Assembly (NCBI RefSeq): GCF_011304195.1
Contig: NZ_CP049887.1
Location: forward strand, 1,674,001-1,738,000
Direction: 5' to 3'
DNA length: 64,000 nucleotides
Source of the DNA: Vagococcus hydrophili
GTDB lineage: Bacteria; Bacillota; Bacilli; Lactobacillales; Vagococcaceae
A model generated the notes under the pieces. That model saw nothing but the letters and a program-made list of their open reading frames with translations. It did not search any database and had not been told where the DNA came from. Shown here piece by piece: positions 1 through 8,211 of this stretch; the stretch's first letter is position 1; the number at the start of each line of letters is the position of its first letter. The position numbers and the translations under genes are program-made.

Positions 1-1
1 G

Positions 2-1411
2 TGGGACAATCCAAACGTCTTCCAAATTGCAACATTGATTGAAACGAAAGATACGATTACCAAACGACAGAAGATTGGTCGTGGGTTGCGTATTGCAGTT
101 AACGAAGATGGAGAACGTGTACCTGGATTTACAGTAAACACATTGACAGTTATGGCTAATGAAAGTTATAAAGATTTTGCTGAAGGACTGCAAAAAGAAT
201 ACGAAAAAGATGGTGTTAGTTTTGGGGTATTCAATAAAGACAGTTTTGCAACCATCATTGTTAAGTACGATGAAGTGACTGAAGAAATGGAAATTCTTGG
301 TAAAGAAAAGTCTGAGCAACTATTCAATTACTTTAAAGATGAAGGATATATTGGAACTTTAGGACGGGCAACTGATAAGTTAAAACAAGCGATTACCGAT
401 CAGGAAATTGAGGTGCCAGAAGAATTTAATGAAGTGGTAGTTCAAATTTTGGACGTCGCTAAGTCTAAGGTTAAGAGCCTTGATATCAAGGATATTAAGG
501 ATAAAGTTGAAGTCAAAGTTGTAAAAGAAGCTTTGGCTGATGACTTCTTGGAACTTTGGAACAAAATCAAGTATAAGACGACTTATAAAATTGATTTCGA
601 CTCAGACAAGTTAATTGAATTCGCGACTAACGGTAACGAGTCATTTGACAGTGTTAATTCTATCCAAACTCGGAAGGGAACTTACCTTTACAAGAAAGGA
701 ATGGTTGAAATGAGTCAGGCGGGTGTTAAGGCTGGTGAATCTAATGAAAGTAGTGTACGAGCAACAACGAATGGTGCATACAAGTTACCAGATATTATTA
801 CTTTCTTGCAGAATGAAACAAGTTTAACTCGTAAGACAATAGTTGCAATTTTACAATCAGTCGATAATCTGGACAGCTTTAAGACTAATCCATTGTCATA
901 TATGAACCAGGCTTCGAAAATTATTAACGCAATTAAGAATCAACTTATTGTAGATGGGATTGAGTATACTCGTATAGATGATGAGTATGAACAGATATTG
1001 TTTAGCACAGAAACTTTGAATGCCTACCTAGGCGAGAAAGGTAATTCAGTGAAAGTTGATGAGAATAAACATAAAACCGTTTATGACTACGTTGTAACTG
1101 ATTCAAGTATTGAAAAAGAATTTGCCCGAAAAGCTGAGATGGATGATAATGTTAAGTTCTATATCAAGCTACCAGATTGGTTCAAGATTCGTACACCGCT
1201 CGGTCCTTATAATCCAGACTGGGCATTGCTGTATGAAGAAGAAAATGAGCAGCATCTTTACTTTATAGTTGAAACAAAAGGAGACGTGAACTTTGAACAG
1301 TTGCGTCCTCATGAACGAGCAAAAATTATTGCGGGTGAGAAACATTTTAAAGCGGTTGATACTGATATTAGATTTAAACGGGTAAAAGATGAATCAGAGA
1401 TTAGAAGCTAG
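2..1411 (+). CDS. Type III restriction endonuclease (Res) subunit, C-terminal part
   Basis: The gene runs in from outside the window; the frame is open from base 2. The first residues, WDNPNVFQIATLIET, followed by RQKIGRGLRI, are the helicase motif V/VI region typical of type III Res subunits, which translocate on or switch along DNA and cut when two target sites meet. Near the C-terminus a PD...(D/E)xK-like nuclease signature is visible: NPDWALLYEE, then FIVETKGD about 15 residues later. Roughly 469 residues are visible, so the N-terminal ATPase half and the Mod subunit must lie upstream. The family assignment is firm. Whether the system is intact cannot be judged from this window. Confidence 0.9.
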   Translation, partial: WDNPNVFQIATLIETKDTITKRQKIGRGLRIAVNEDGERVPGFTVNTLTVMANESYKDFAEGLQKEYEKDGVSFGVFNKDSFATIIVKYDEVTEEMEILGKEKSEQLFNYFKDEGYIGTLGRATDKLKQAITDQEIEVPEEFNEVVVQILDVAKSKVKSLDIKDIKDKVEVKVVKEALADDFLELWNKIKYKTTYKIDFDSDKLIEFATNGNESFDSVNSIQTRKGTYLYKKGMVEMSQAGVKAGESNESSVRATTNGAYKLPDIITFLQNETSLTRKTIVAILQSVDNLDSFKTNPLSYMNQASKIINAIKNQLIVDGIEYTRIDDEYEQILFSTETLNAYLGEKGNSVKVDENKHKTVYDYVVTDSSIEKEFARKAEMDDNVKFYIKLPDWFKIRTPLGPYNPDWALLYEEENEQHLYFIVETKGDVNFEQLRPHERAKIIAGEKHFKAVDTDIRFKRVKDESEIRS

Positions 1412-1523
1412 ATCATATGATCTTTATACCGCTTTTAAGAATAAAATAGGAAGTAGTACAAGATGTTTTACATCTATGATAGAACGTACAAGATAGACTT
1501 AATACTATGTTATTATTTCTCTA

Positions 1524-1575
1524 ATTGAATATTCAAATACAAATCAAAGTAATCATATACTATAATGAGTGTATG
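1524..1575 (+). repeat. 52-bp direct repeat, copy 1 (promoter/operator-like)
   Basis: This copy matches 4549-4600 at 48 of 52 positions. It contains the perfect 12-bp palindrome TTGAATATTCAA, then an imperfect inverted repeat (catatact ... agtgtatg) enclosing TATAAT, which looks like a regulated promoter. It is followed by GGAGG and a tiny 10-codon frame (1599-1631). The two copies bracket the AAA ATPase gene. Confidence 0.8.
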
Positions 1576-1598
1576 ATTACTTTTTTGGAGGAACGATA

Positions 1599-1631
1599 AT
1601 GAATAAAGATATAACTAGATTAAAAATTTAA
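1599..1631 (+). other. Possible 10-codon leader or truncated ORF
   Basis: An ATG sits 6 bases downstream of TTGGAGGAAC and opens a frame reading MNKDITRLKI before a stop. The ribosome site is strong and directly follows the promoter-like repeat, so translation is plausible. The frame may be a leader peptide, or the head of a gene lost by deletion. Nothing else recognisable lies in 1412-1742. Confidence 0.3.
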
Positions 1632-1742
1632 GCAAATAACTTGCCAAACTATGAGTTGTTAATTCTTATTTGTAGAAATCGAGTTGGATGCTAACTGAGT
1701 TGTTATTGTTTAAAAACTATTGCGATGTGAGGAGTAAAATAA

Positions 1743-4172
1743 ATGATTGAAGAAATTGTAGGATTAAGAATAAAGGATTCCATTTTTATAGAAGAAACAG
1801 ATTTAAATTTTTTTACGAAAAAAGAACAACAAGTGGTACGATCTTCGTTAATTTTTGGACGAAATGGTTCTGGTAAGAGTACAATTACTAGGGCAATCAA
1901 CAAAGTGAAAACAGGGGAAGGTAGTGCAGAAATATCAAAGTTAATTGGCTTAGATAGTTCTAATGAAGGGTTGATCAGTGAATCAATTTTTGTATTTAAT
2001 GAAGAATTTATAGATAAGAATATAAAGCTGTCAAATGATGGTTTAGATACAATAGTTATTTTTGGTGAGGAGAATAAGATAGATGAAATTCTAAGAGAGA
2101 CTGAGAAATTAAAAAAAGAAGGATTAGTGAAATTAGAAAATTATGAAAAATTAAAAAATGATTATACAAAATCTCCAGATCATATTTTAGATAATATTCA
2201 ACAAAAATTGAAAGGAAAAGGTAGTTGGGCCAGTAGAGATAGTCAAATAAAAGAAATGAAGATTGACTCACAAGTAAAAAAGTTAGAAACATATAAAAAA
2301 TTTATCAATTTAGAACCCAATAGTAGTAGAGATGACTTAATATTATCTTTTGATCGAAAAAAAAAAAATTATTTTGATATTAAAGAAGATTTTCAAAAAA
2401 TTGATCAGGTAGTTAATCCTATAAAAATTAATCTAGATAATCTAAAACTGATGAATTTATTGTGTGAGCAGTTAGAGGAACCTAAAATTAGTAAAAGAGA
2501 AATATTTTTATTGAAGCTTTTAGAGAATGCAAATAGAGGAGAAGATCATTTAAGAGATATAGAAAATTATTTTAGTTCTGATAAAAAAGAAGTAATATGT
2601 TTATATTGTACGCAATCAGTTGATAGTGAATTAAAAAAGGATTTAGTTGAAAGTGTTAAAAATATTTTATCAGAGTTGGTAGATAGACATAAAGATGAAT
2701 TAGAAAAGCAGATAATTGGAGAAGTAAAAATAGATTTTGATGAATATGACAAATTAGATACTAGATTGTTAGAAGAAAGTAAAGCAAATATGTGTGCTCT
2801 GAATGAACAGTTAGAAAAGATAAACAATTTAATCAAAAAAAAAATTAAACACCCTTACACACCAGTACTTGAAGATGTACCAGATTACTTGGGCAAGTTA
2901 AATAAGTTAAATGAAAGTTTAAATAGTTTAGAAAAAGAAAGAATACAATATAATCAAAGTAGAACTCAAATAGATAAATATAAAGAGGAATTATTTGAAA
3001 TAAATAATAAAATTGCCCACTATGATATTATAGAACTATATAAGAAGTACGAAGAGCAATTATATTTAAAAGAAGAAAATGAGAAAAATTATTTTAGATT
3101 GTATAGATTAATATTACGAGTAGGAAAGCAAAAGCAAAAATTAAATTTGTTAAAAGCGAATACGACTATAGCGATGGAGCAAATTAATAGAGGATTGAAA
3201 TACATATTTTTTTCAGAAAATCGATTGTTAGTAGAGCATATCAATGGTAAATATTATCTTATCTCGAGAGGTAATAGAGTGTCTCCAGATAAAGTTTCTA
3301 TTGGTGAAAGAAATGCAATTGCTATATGTTATTATTTTGCGGAAATTTTACGTAATAAGGAACAGAAAAATGGTTATAAAGATGAGTACTTTTTAGTATT
3401 AGATGATCCTATATCAAGCTTGGATGTGGGAAATCGGATTGGTATCCAATCTTATTTGAGATATATGTTAAAAAGGTTTATTATGGGAAATAAAAACACA
3501 AGAGCTTTAATACTTACTCATGATAGGCAAGTTTATTTTGATTTAACGAAGGTATTAGATGAAATTATGAAAACTTGTAGTAAAGACGGAGAAAAAAGTA
3601 AACTTAATAAATTTGAATTAATAGATAATAAATTGAAGTTAGGTGCTTTAAAAGATGGATATACTGATTTATTAGAAGAAGTATATGATTTTGCTGCTGT
3701 TAAGAAAGAAAAAAGTGGGAAATTAACAGAAGAAGAAAAAGAAGAACTAACAAAAGAAGAAGAAATAAAAAGTCAAGGTATTGGTAATACAATGAGAAAG
3801 TTATTGGAGGCATTTGGTACTTTTACATATAAAGAAGGGATAACGGGTCTTACTGAAAATCAAGAAATATTATCTAAAATAGATACTAACCTTCAAGATT
3901 ACTTTGAAAATTTAGTATATCGATTAGTACTAAATGGAGATAGTCACAGTCAAGACAATATAAAATCAAATAATTATAATCTATTTCAATATATAACTGT
4001 TGATGAAAAGAGAAAAACGTCTAAGGATATACTAGTTATTTTGTATTTATTGAATGATTTACATGTGCTTTCTCATTTAAAGAGTAAAAAAGATGTTAAA
4101 AAAAACATTTTGGTATGGAAAAAAGAAATAGAAGAAAGGAATTTAAAGTATACAATTCAAAAATTAAACTAG
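1743..4172 (+). CDS. AAA_13/RloC-like ATPase, probable defence or anticodon-nuclease-type protein
   Basis: This 809-residue protein has an ABC/SMC-like ATPase head split by long coiled coils. Walker A, GRNGSGKST, is at about residues 39-47; the signature-like SVSIGERNAIA-type stretch (here VSIGERNAIA) is near 520; Walker B, VLDDPISSLD, is near 552-561. A CLYC pair (C286, C289) in the coiled-coil region resembles the zinc hook of RloC. The C-terminal region has R685-xxx-E689 and H735 within GDSHS, which resembles the Arg-Glu-His triad described for PrrC/RloC anticodon nucleases. AAA_13 proteins and RloC often sit beside restriction systems, as here. Nuclease activity is inference. Its A+T content and poly-A codon use look higher than those of the restriction gene upstream, which suggests separate acquisition. 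Confidence 0.75.
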   Translation: MIEEIVGLRIKDSIFIEETDLNFFTKKEQQVVRSSLIFGRNGSGKSTITRAINKVKTGEGSAEISKLIGLDSSNEGLISESIFVFNEEFIDKNIKLSNDGLDTIVIFGEENKIDEILRETEKLKKEGLVKLENYEKLKNDYTKSPDHILDNIQQKLKGKGSWASRDSQIKEMKIDSQVKKLETYKKFINLEPNSSRDDLILSFDRKKKNYFDIKEDFQKIDQVVNPIKINLDNLKLMNLLCEQLEEPKISKREIFLLKLLENANRGEDHLRDIENYFSSDKKEVICLYCTQSVDSELKKDLVESVKNILSELVDRHKDELEKQIIGEVKIDFDEYDKLDTRLLEESKANMCALNEQLEKINNLIKKKIKHPYTPVLEDVPDYLGKLNKLNESLNSLEKERIQYNQSRTQIDKYKEELFEINNKIAHYDIIELYKKYEEQLYLKEENEKNYFRLYRLILRVGKQKQKLNLLKANTTIAMEQINRGLKYIFFSENRLLVEHINGKYYLISRGNRVSPDKVSIGERNAIAICYYFAEILRNKEQKNGYKDEYFLVLDDPISSLDVGNRIGIQSYLRYMLKRFIMGNKNTRALILTHDRQVYFDLTKVLDEIMKTCSKDGEKSKLNKFELIDNKLKLGALKDGYTDLLEEVYDFAAVKKEKSGKLTEEEKEELTKEEEIKSQGIGNTMRKLLEAFGTFTYKEGITGLTENQEILSKIDTNLQDYFENLVYRLVLNGDSHSQDNIKSNNYNLFQYITVDEKRKTSKDILVILYLLNDLHVLSHLKSKKDVKKNILVWKKEIEERNLKYTIQKLN

Positions 4173-4548
4173 ATAAATGATCTGTATAGAACTTTAACAG
4201 ATGAACTTGCCTTAAACGAATCGCAACATTATTAAAATATTAAAAGTTAAATTAATCGTTGATGTGTTTAAGGTAGTCTGTTTATAAGATTTATGTTTCT
4301 TTAAGATAATGATTTTACTTGTACTAGATTATACCCAATGTTTAATTATTAGAAGTTATATACTGTATCGCGTTGGTAGATTAAATTATATCAGCATATT
4401 TTTATTCAATTATTTTATGGTTATTAAGAACTAAGTACTAATAACCTCATCAACTTACGATACGCACAGCCAATAATAATTCTAAAAAAATCTCATTAAC
4501 TTATGATACGGAGTGTTAACTCACAAGTATAGTTAAGTATTTTTTTCA
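4173..4548. other. AT-rich intergenic region with a short repeated motif
   Basis: There is no gene here. An almost repeated 19-mer occurs at 4446-4464 (ctcatcaacttacgatacg) and 4492-4510 (ctcattaacttatgatacg), differing at two positions. It could be a protein-binding site or a recombination scar; its function is unknown. Confidence 0.4.
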
Positions 4549-4600
4549 ATTGAATATTCAAATACACATATAAGTAAACATATACTATAATGAGTGTATG
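4549..4600 (+). repeat. 52-bp direct repeat, copy 2, cut by IS66
   Basis: This is the second copy of the promoter-like repeat at 1524-1575 (48/52 identical), with the same TTGAATATTCAA palindrome and TATAAT box. It ends exactly where the left inverted repeat of the IS66 element begins, so whatever it once drove has been displaced or deleted. Confidence 0.8.
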
Positions 4601-4673
4601 GTAAGCGGGAAGTAATCGAGTATATGCCAAATAAGGCGTCACTCTGTCATAATATGACAAGTGGCTCCTTATT

Positions 4674-6176
4674 TTATCGACACGTAGCTTGAATCTGTTC
4701 TGACCAAGGTAAATAAACCTCAAGTGCTTTAGAATTTGAACTATCTTCTAAATTAGGAAGATGCTTAAACAAATATTCTAAATACTTCACAGGAACTAAG
4801 TTATTAGCTTTAGCCGTTTCGATGATAGAATAAGCGATTCCGTTAGCTGTTGCTCCCCGTTCACTCGCAGAAAAATGCCAATTTTTTCTGCCAATCGTTG
4901 TTGGGCGAATACTTCGCTCAGCTAAATTATTTGATAAGGCACATCGACCATCCTCCAGAAAATTCATCAAACCAGCCTTCATATTAAGCGCATAGTTAAC
5001 CGCTTTTCCTAATTTCGAACCTGGAAGAGCTCTGAAAGAAGCGATCCATTGCCAGAATTCATCAAGAATGGGTTGGCTTTTTGCCAACCGTAAATCATAT
5101 CTTTCTTGATGGCTTAATCCCTTCATTTCTTTTTCAATATGAAAGAGTTGATCGCAATAGGTAACTCCTTGGCTTGCCGGAGTATCTTTAGAAGAGGAAT
5201 CTTTCGCTTCAAAGAATTTTCTTCGGACGTGAGCCCAACAATTAACTAACGTCGTATTCTCAATCGATTTGTAAGCCGAGTAGCCGTCACAATGCAAATA
5301 GCCTGAGAATTCGGCTAAAAATTGTTGAGCGACACTACTTTTACGACTCAGGTCATGATGATATAAAATAATTGGATACTCTGCTTGTTCGATGGTTCGA
5401 AAGAGCCAAAAGTAAGACTTTTCTTTTTCACTTGATAAAACATTATAGTAAGTTTCATCCGCATGGATGAGCTCTTCTTTGACTAGTTTCTTTTTGAGCT
5501 CCTCCCAAATAGGTGTTAACCATTTTTCACATGAGGTGATGAACCAGTTTGCTTGTGTTCTACGTGGCACTCGTAATCCATAAGATTCCCACTCCTTTTC
5601 TTGTCGATAAAAAGGCAAACTCATTTCTATTTTTTGATGAAATAAGTGAGCTAAGATAGAGGCAGACGCCAAACTATGAGTGATTGGTTGTTTAGGAACA
5701 ACGGCTTTTTTTATGGCATCAGCTCCATCTTTTTTACAATTAGGGCATTCGTAGGCATGTTGGTAGTACACATTTTTATACATCTTTGCAGGAACAAAAA
5801 TAACTTCTTCACGGATTTTAGATTTACCAATATCTTTTAAATCAGAACAACACCAATCACAGGTGCAGTCTTCTCCTTCAAGCTGACAATGAACTTCTTT
5901 TATAGGTAAATCTTTTGTGAGGGCTGCTTTGTAGCCTTTTTTCTTTTTCCGCTGATAGTTAATTTCCTCAAAGACGGTTTTTTCTTCAGTTGTCTCTGCT
6001 AGATTAAAAGACGAGTCCTCTTCAAATAAATCTAATTGCCCATTAGGGTCAATTGATTTTTCAGATGAACGTCCATACAATTTATTTAAAAGAAATTGAT
6101 TCTGTTCTCTTAGAAGTTTAAGTTCATTAGTTAAAGCTTCGTTTTGTTTTAACAATCGTTCTTCAAACTCGGTCAA
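4674..6176 (-). CDS. tnpC: IS66 transposase TnpC
   Basis: This is the DDE transposase of the element, about 500 residues. It has an N-terminal leucine-rich coiled coil (EERLLKQNEALTNELKLLRE), a zinc-binding CDWC...CPNC region, the IS66 core with HADETYYNVL and HCDGYSAYKS, and the C-terminal NLAERSIRP motif. TTG at 6176 is preferred because GGAGG lies 8 bases upstream; the ATG at 6191 overlaps that Shine-Dalgarno and has none of its own. The frame is intact, so the element may still be active. Confidence 0.93.
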   Translation of the reverse strand: MTEFEERLLKQNEALTNELKLLREQNQFLLNKLYGRSSEKSIDPNGQLDLFEEDSSFNLAETTEEKTVFEEINYQRKKKKGYKAALTKDLPIKEVHCQLEGEDCTCDWCCSDLKDIGKSKIREEVIFVPAKMYKNVYYQHAYECPNCKKDGADAIKKAVVPKQPITHSLASASILAHLFHQKIEMSLPFYRQEKEWESYGLRVPRRTQANWFITSCEKWLTPIWEELKKKLVKEELIHADETYYNVLSSEKEKSYFWLFRTIEQAEYPIILYHHDLSRKSSVAQQFLAEFSGYLHCDGYSAYKSIENTTLVNCWAHVRRKFFEAKDSSSKDTPASQGVTYCDQLFHIEKEMKGLSHQERYDLRLAKSQPILDEFWQWIASFRALPGSKLGKAVNYALNMKAGLMNFLEDGRCALSNNLAERSIRPTTIGRKNWHFSASERGATANGIAYSIIETAKANNLVPVKYLEYLFKHLPNLEDSSNSKALEVYLPWSEQIQATCR

Positions 6177-6267
6177 AAGTAACACCTCCATTCACACATG
6201 ATATGATAGCTAATTCTATCAATAATACGACGAAAAACCGTCTATAATTTTCATTATAAACGGCTAA

Positions 6268-6624
6268 TTAAGAAACAAATCCAGTTTTAGCTTTTAATAT
6301 CTTTTTTCTTTGTTCGATGGATAAACCTTCTAATAACCAACGGAGTTGTTGTTGCGTTAATTCTTTGACTTCTTCTTGTTTTCTAGGCCATTGTAATTTT
6401 CCATTTTCAAACCGTTTATACAGGAGAATAAAACCATCCCCTTGCCAGTAAAGTGCTTTGAACCGGTCTGAACGATTGCCACAAAATAGAAATAAGGCAT
6501 CCGAATAAACATCTAACTCATATTGATTCATGATAATTGAAGCCAGACCATCAATCCCACGTCTTAAGTCTGTCTTACCACAAACAATATAAATAGTTTG
6601 TATCTTCGTATAATCAAGAACCAT
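6268..6624 (-). CDS. tnpB: IS66 accessory protein TnpB
   Basis: This 118-residue protein is typical of IS66 Orf2, with the conserved YIVCGKTDLRRGIDGLA near the start and FLFCGNRSDRFKALYWQGDG in the middle. It is required for transposition in this family, although its exact role is not settled. Its start overlaps the end of the preceding accessory ORF, which suggests coupled translation. Confidence 0.92.
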   Translation of the reverse strand: MVLDYTKIQTIYIVCGKTDLRRGIDGLASIIMNQYELDVYSDALFLFCGNRSDRFKALYWQGDGFILLYKRFENGKLQWPRKQEEVKELTQQQLRWLLEGLSIEQRKKILKAKTGFVS

Positions 6625-6805
6625 GATTGAACTCTTTCAATGCAGCGTTAAGAATATAGTTATTACATCCATTGTAAATCGTAATATCCATATTATCTCG
6701 TTTGACTCGTAAAGCAATTTTTTGCGTGGTTTGATTGGGTGTAGGGGCACTTTTAGGCGGTGTCGGTTGTAAAGAAACGGGAACAATTTCTTGTTTGTCT
6801 ATCAT
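6614..6805 (-). CDS. IS66 accessory protein TnpA-like, short form
   Basis: This is a 63-residue ORF, first in the element and read from the right end, preceded by AGGAGG on the minus strand. Its C-terminal half (IALRVKRDNMDITIYNG) resembles the tail of IS66 TnpA proteins. The usual N-terminal helix-turn-helix of about 50 residues is absent. It may be a genuine short variant or an old deletion. It overlaps tnpB by 11 bases. Confidence 0.7.
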   Translation of the reverse strand: MIDKQEIVPVSLQPTPPKSAPTPNQTTQKIALRVKRDNMDITIYNGCNNYILNAALKEFNHGS

Positions 6806-6914
6806 TGAAAAACCTCCTCGTTATTTGTATCTTAAGAATAACCGAGGAGGTTAGATGTGACTATATACTTGGTTACTTCCCGCTTACAGATAAACACATG
6901 ACGAGGTGATTATA

Positions 6915-7786
6915 TTGGATTACACAGTAGATATTCAAAAAGCGTTAATGTATATTGAAGAGAATTTGTATCAGGAGATTTCTTTAGAAAGTCTTTCTAA
7001 AGAAGTTGGATTATCCAAATTTCATTTTCAAAGAGTCTTTAAAAAGCAATTGAATTGTGGTGTGTACAAATATATTCAAAAAAGACGTATCTCTAATGCG
7101 TCATTACTTTTATTAAATAGTAATTTAAAAATCATTGATATTGCTTTGATTAGCGGTTTTTCTTCCCAAGAAGCTTTTTCTAGAACATTTAAGCTTCATT
7201 ACCAATTACCTCCTCGTCAGTACAGAGTCCAGTTTAAAAAACTATTTAGGAGGGAACTTGAGATGGATGAATTAAAGATTAAGGGTTGGCTTGTTTCTGG
7301 TAGTAATTTTGATAAATATGATGTGACTATGGATCATACTATTTTTCACAGTGGGACTAAATCAGTGAAGCTAAGTCGAAAAGAGAGTTTATATACTGAA
7401 GATTTTATAACAGTTATGCAGCAGGTGAACGCTAAAAATTATGTTAACAAGAGAATTAGATTTAGTGGTTATTTTAAAACCAATGAGGTTGATGGTTGGG
7501 GAGGTCTTTGGGTTAGAATTGATGGAAACAGTTTGAGCAATTGAAATTTGATAATATGCAAAATAGACCGATTGTGGGAACAAACGACTGGAATTATTAT
7601 TCATCTGTTTTAGATGTTAGTGAAGAAGCAGAAGTACTAAACATTGGTTTTTTATTGCAAGGTGAGGGAGAACTGTGGGCAGATGATTTTTGTTTAGAAA
7701 TTGTTTCTAATGATGTAGAAACAACTGATTTTGACAGTGCAGAATCTCATCCTGATAAACCACAAAACCTTTCGTTTATGGAATAA
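6915..7786 (+). pseudogene. AraC-family regulator with C-terminal CBM-like domain, frameshifted
   Basis: The N-terminal part (6915-7544) is a complete two-helix AraC/XylS DNA-binding domain (LSKEVGLSKFHFQRVF, then IIDIALISGFSSQEAFSRTF). It is followed by a beta-rich domain seen in a group of enterococcal AraC proteins (FHSGTKSVKLSR). The reading stops early at 7542-7544. The domain continues in another frame (EQLKFDNMQNRPIVGTNDWN, to 7786). Restoring one base in the T-run at 7532-7534 joins the two halves. TTG at 6915, after GAGG, is the likely start. It may be a true pseudogene or a sequencing error in a homopolymer; the next 120 bases also look decayed, which favours decay. Confidence 0.75.
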
Positions 7787-7908
7787 GTAAGACTGATAAA
7801 AATAGTTCAATTGATGATTTGGTAGGTATTTTTATGCGGAAACCAATGGATTAAATAATGAACTTTTACAATACACAAGAAATCAATTGGAGGAACGCAT
7901 CTATGACT
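7774..7908 (+). pseudogene. Decayed coding fragment, unrecognised
   Basis: Two frames give protein-like sequence that joins if one base is removed near 7831: SSIDDLVGIF in one frame, then YAETNGLNNELLQYTRNQLE in the other, ending at a stop at 7906-7908. I do not recognise the family. It has no start codon of its own and lies between the broken AraC gene and a small ORF. Confidence 0.35.
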
Positions 7909-8064
7909 GAAAAAGAAGAAGTTAAAAAAATTGTGGATAAGTATAATCAAAGTATTATGCAGTTATTAGAAAATGGAACTATTCAAGAAGCAAAAACAGT
8001 TTTTAAACATGTAGCTGACGAATCCAATCGGAAACAGCGAGAATTAGTAGGATTAGAAGATTAG
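7903..8064 (+). CDS. Small hypothetical protein (53 residues)
   Basis: ATG at 7903 follows TTGGAGGAACGC. The product is a charged, probably all-helical peptide (MTEKEEVKKIVDKYNQSI at the start, SNRKQRELVGLED at the end) with no membrane segment or cysteine. An in-frame extension to 7858 exists, but it would start upstream of the Shine-Dalgarno and is not preferred. The family is not recognised. A terminator follows about 100 bases downstream. Confidence 0.5.
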   Translation: MTEKEEVKKIVDKYNQSIMQLLENGTIQEAKTVFKHVADESNRKQRELVGLED

Positions 8065-8158
8065 CTATTTGTTAGATTGTTAAAGAACTTATTATAGAAA
8101 CAGATTTTTTATTGCCAAATTTTATTCTCGTCACTTCGATGTCACACGATATGGTTAG

Positions 8159-8191
8159 ACTCTTCTTAGTAATAAAAGAAGAGCCTTTTTT
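8159..8191 (+). terminator. Rho-independent terminator
   Basis: The stem is CTCTTCTT / AAGAAGAG with an 8-base loop, followed by CC and six T. It probably ends transcription of the small ORF and isolates the next gene. Confidence 0.8.
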
Positions 8192-8211
8192 GGCTGATTG
8201 GAAATATTGAA

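Larger units (their letters stand above)
4601..6887 (-). mobile_element. IS66-family insertion sequence
   Basis: The element is about 2.29 kb. Its ends form inverted repeats of about 25 bp with two mismatches, both starting GTAAGCGGGAAGTAA (4601-4625 and 6863-6887). It carries the IS66 gene set tnpA-like, tnpB and tnpC, all on the minus strand. The eight bases on each side (agtgtatg and agataaac) differ, so the usual 8-bp target duplication is missing. This points to an adjacent deletion or recombination after insertion. Confidence 0.92.

Noticed and set aside
4446-4510. Attachment site for a phage or integrative element
   Set aside because: The 19-base motif is repeated only 46 bases apart, with no integrase gene or tRNA end nearby.
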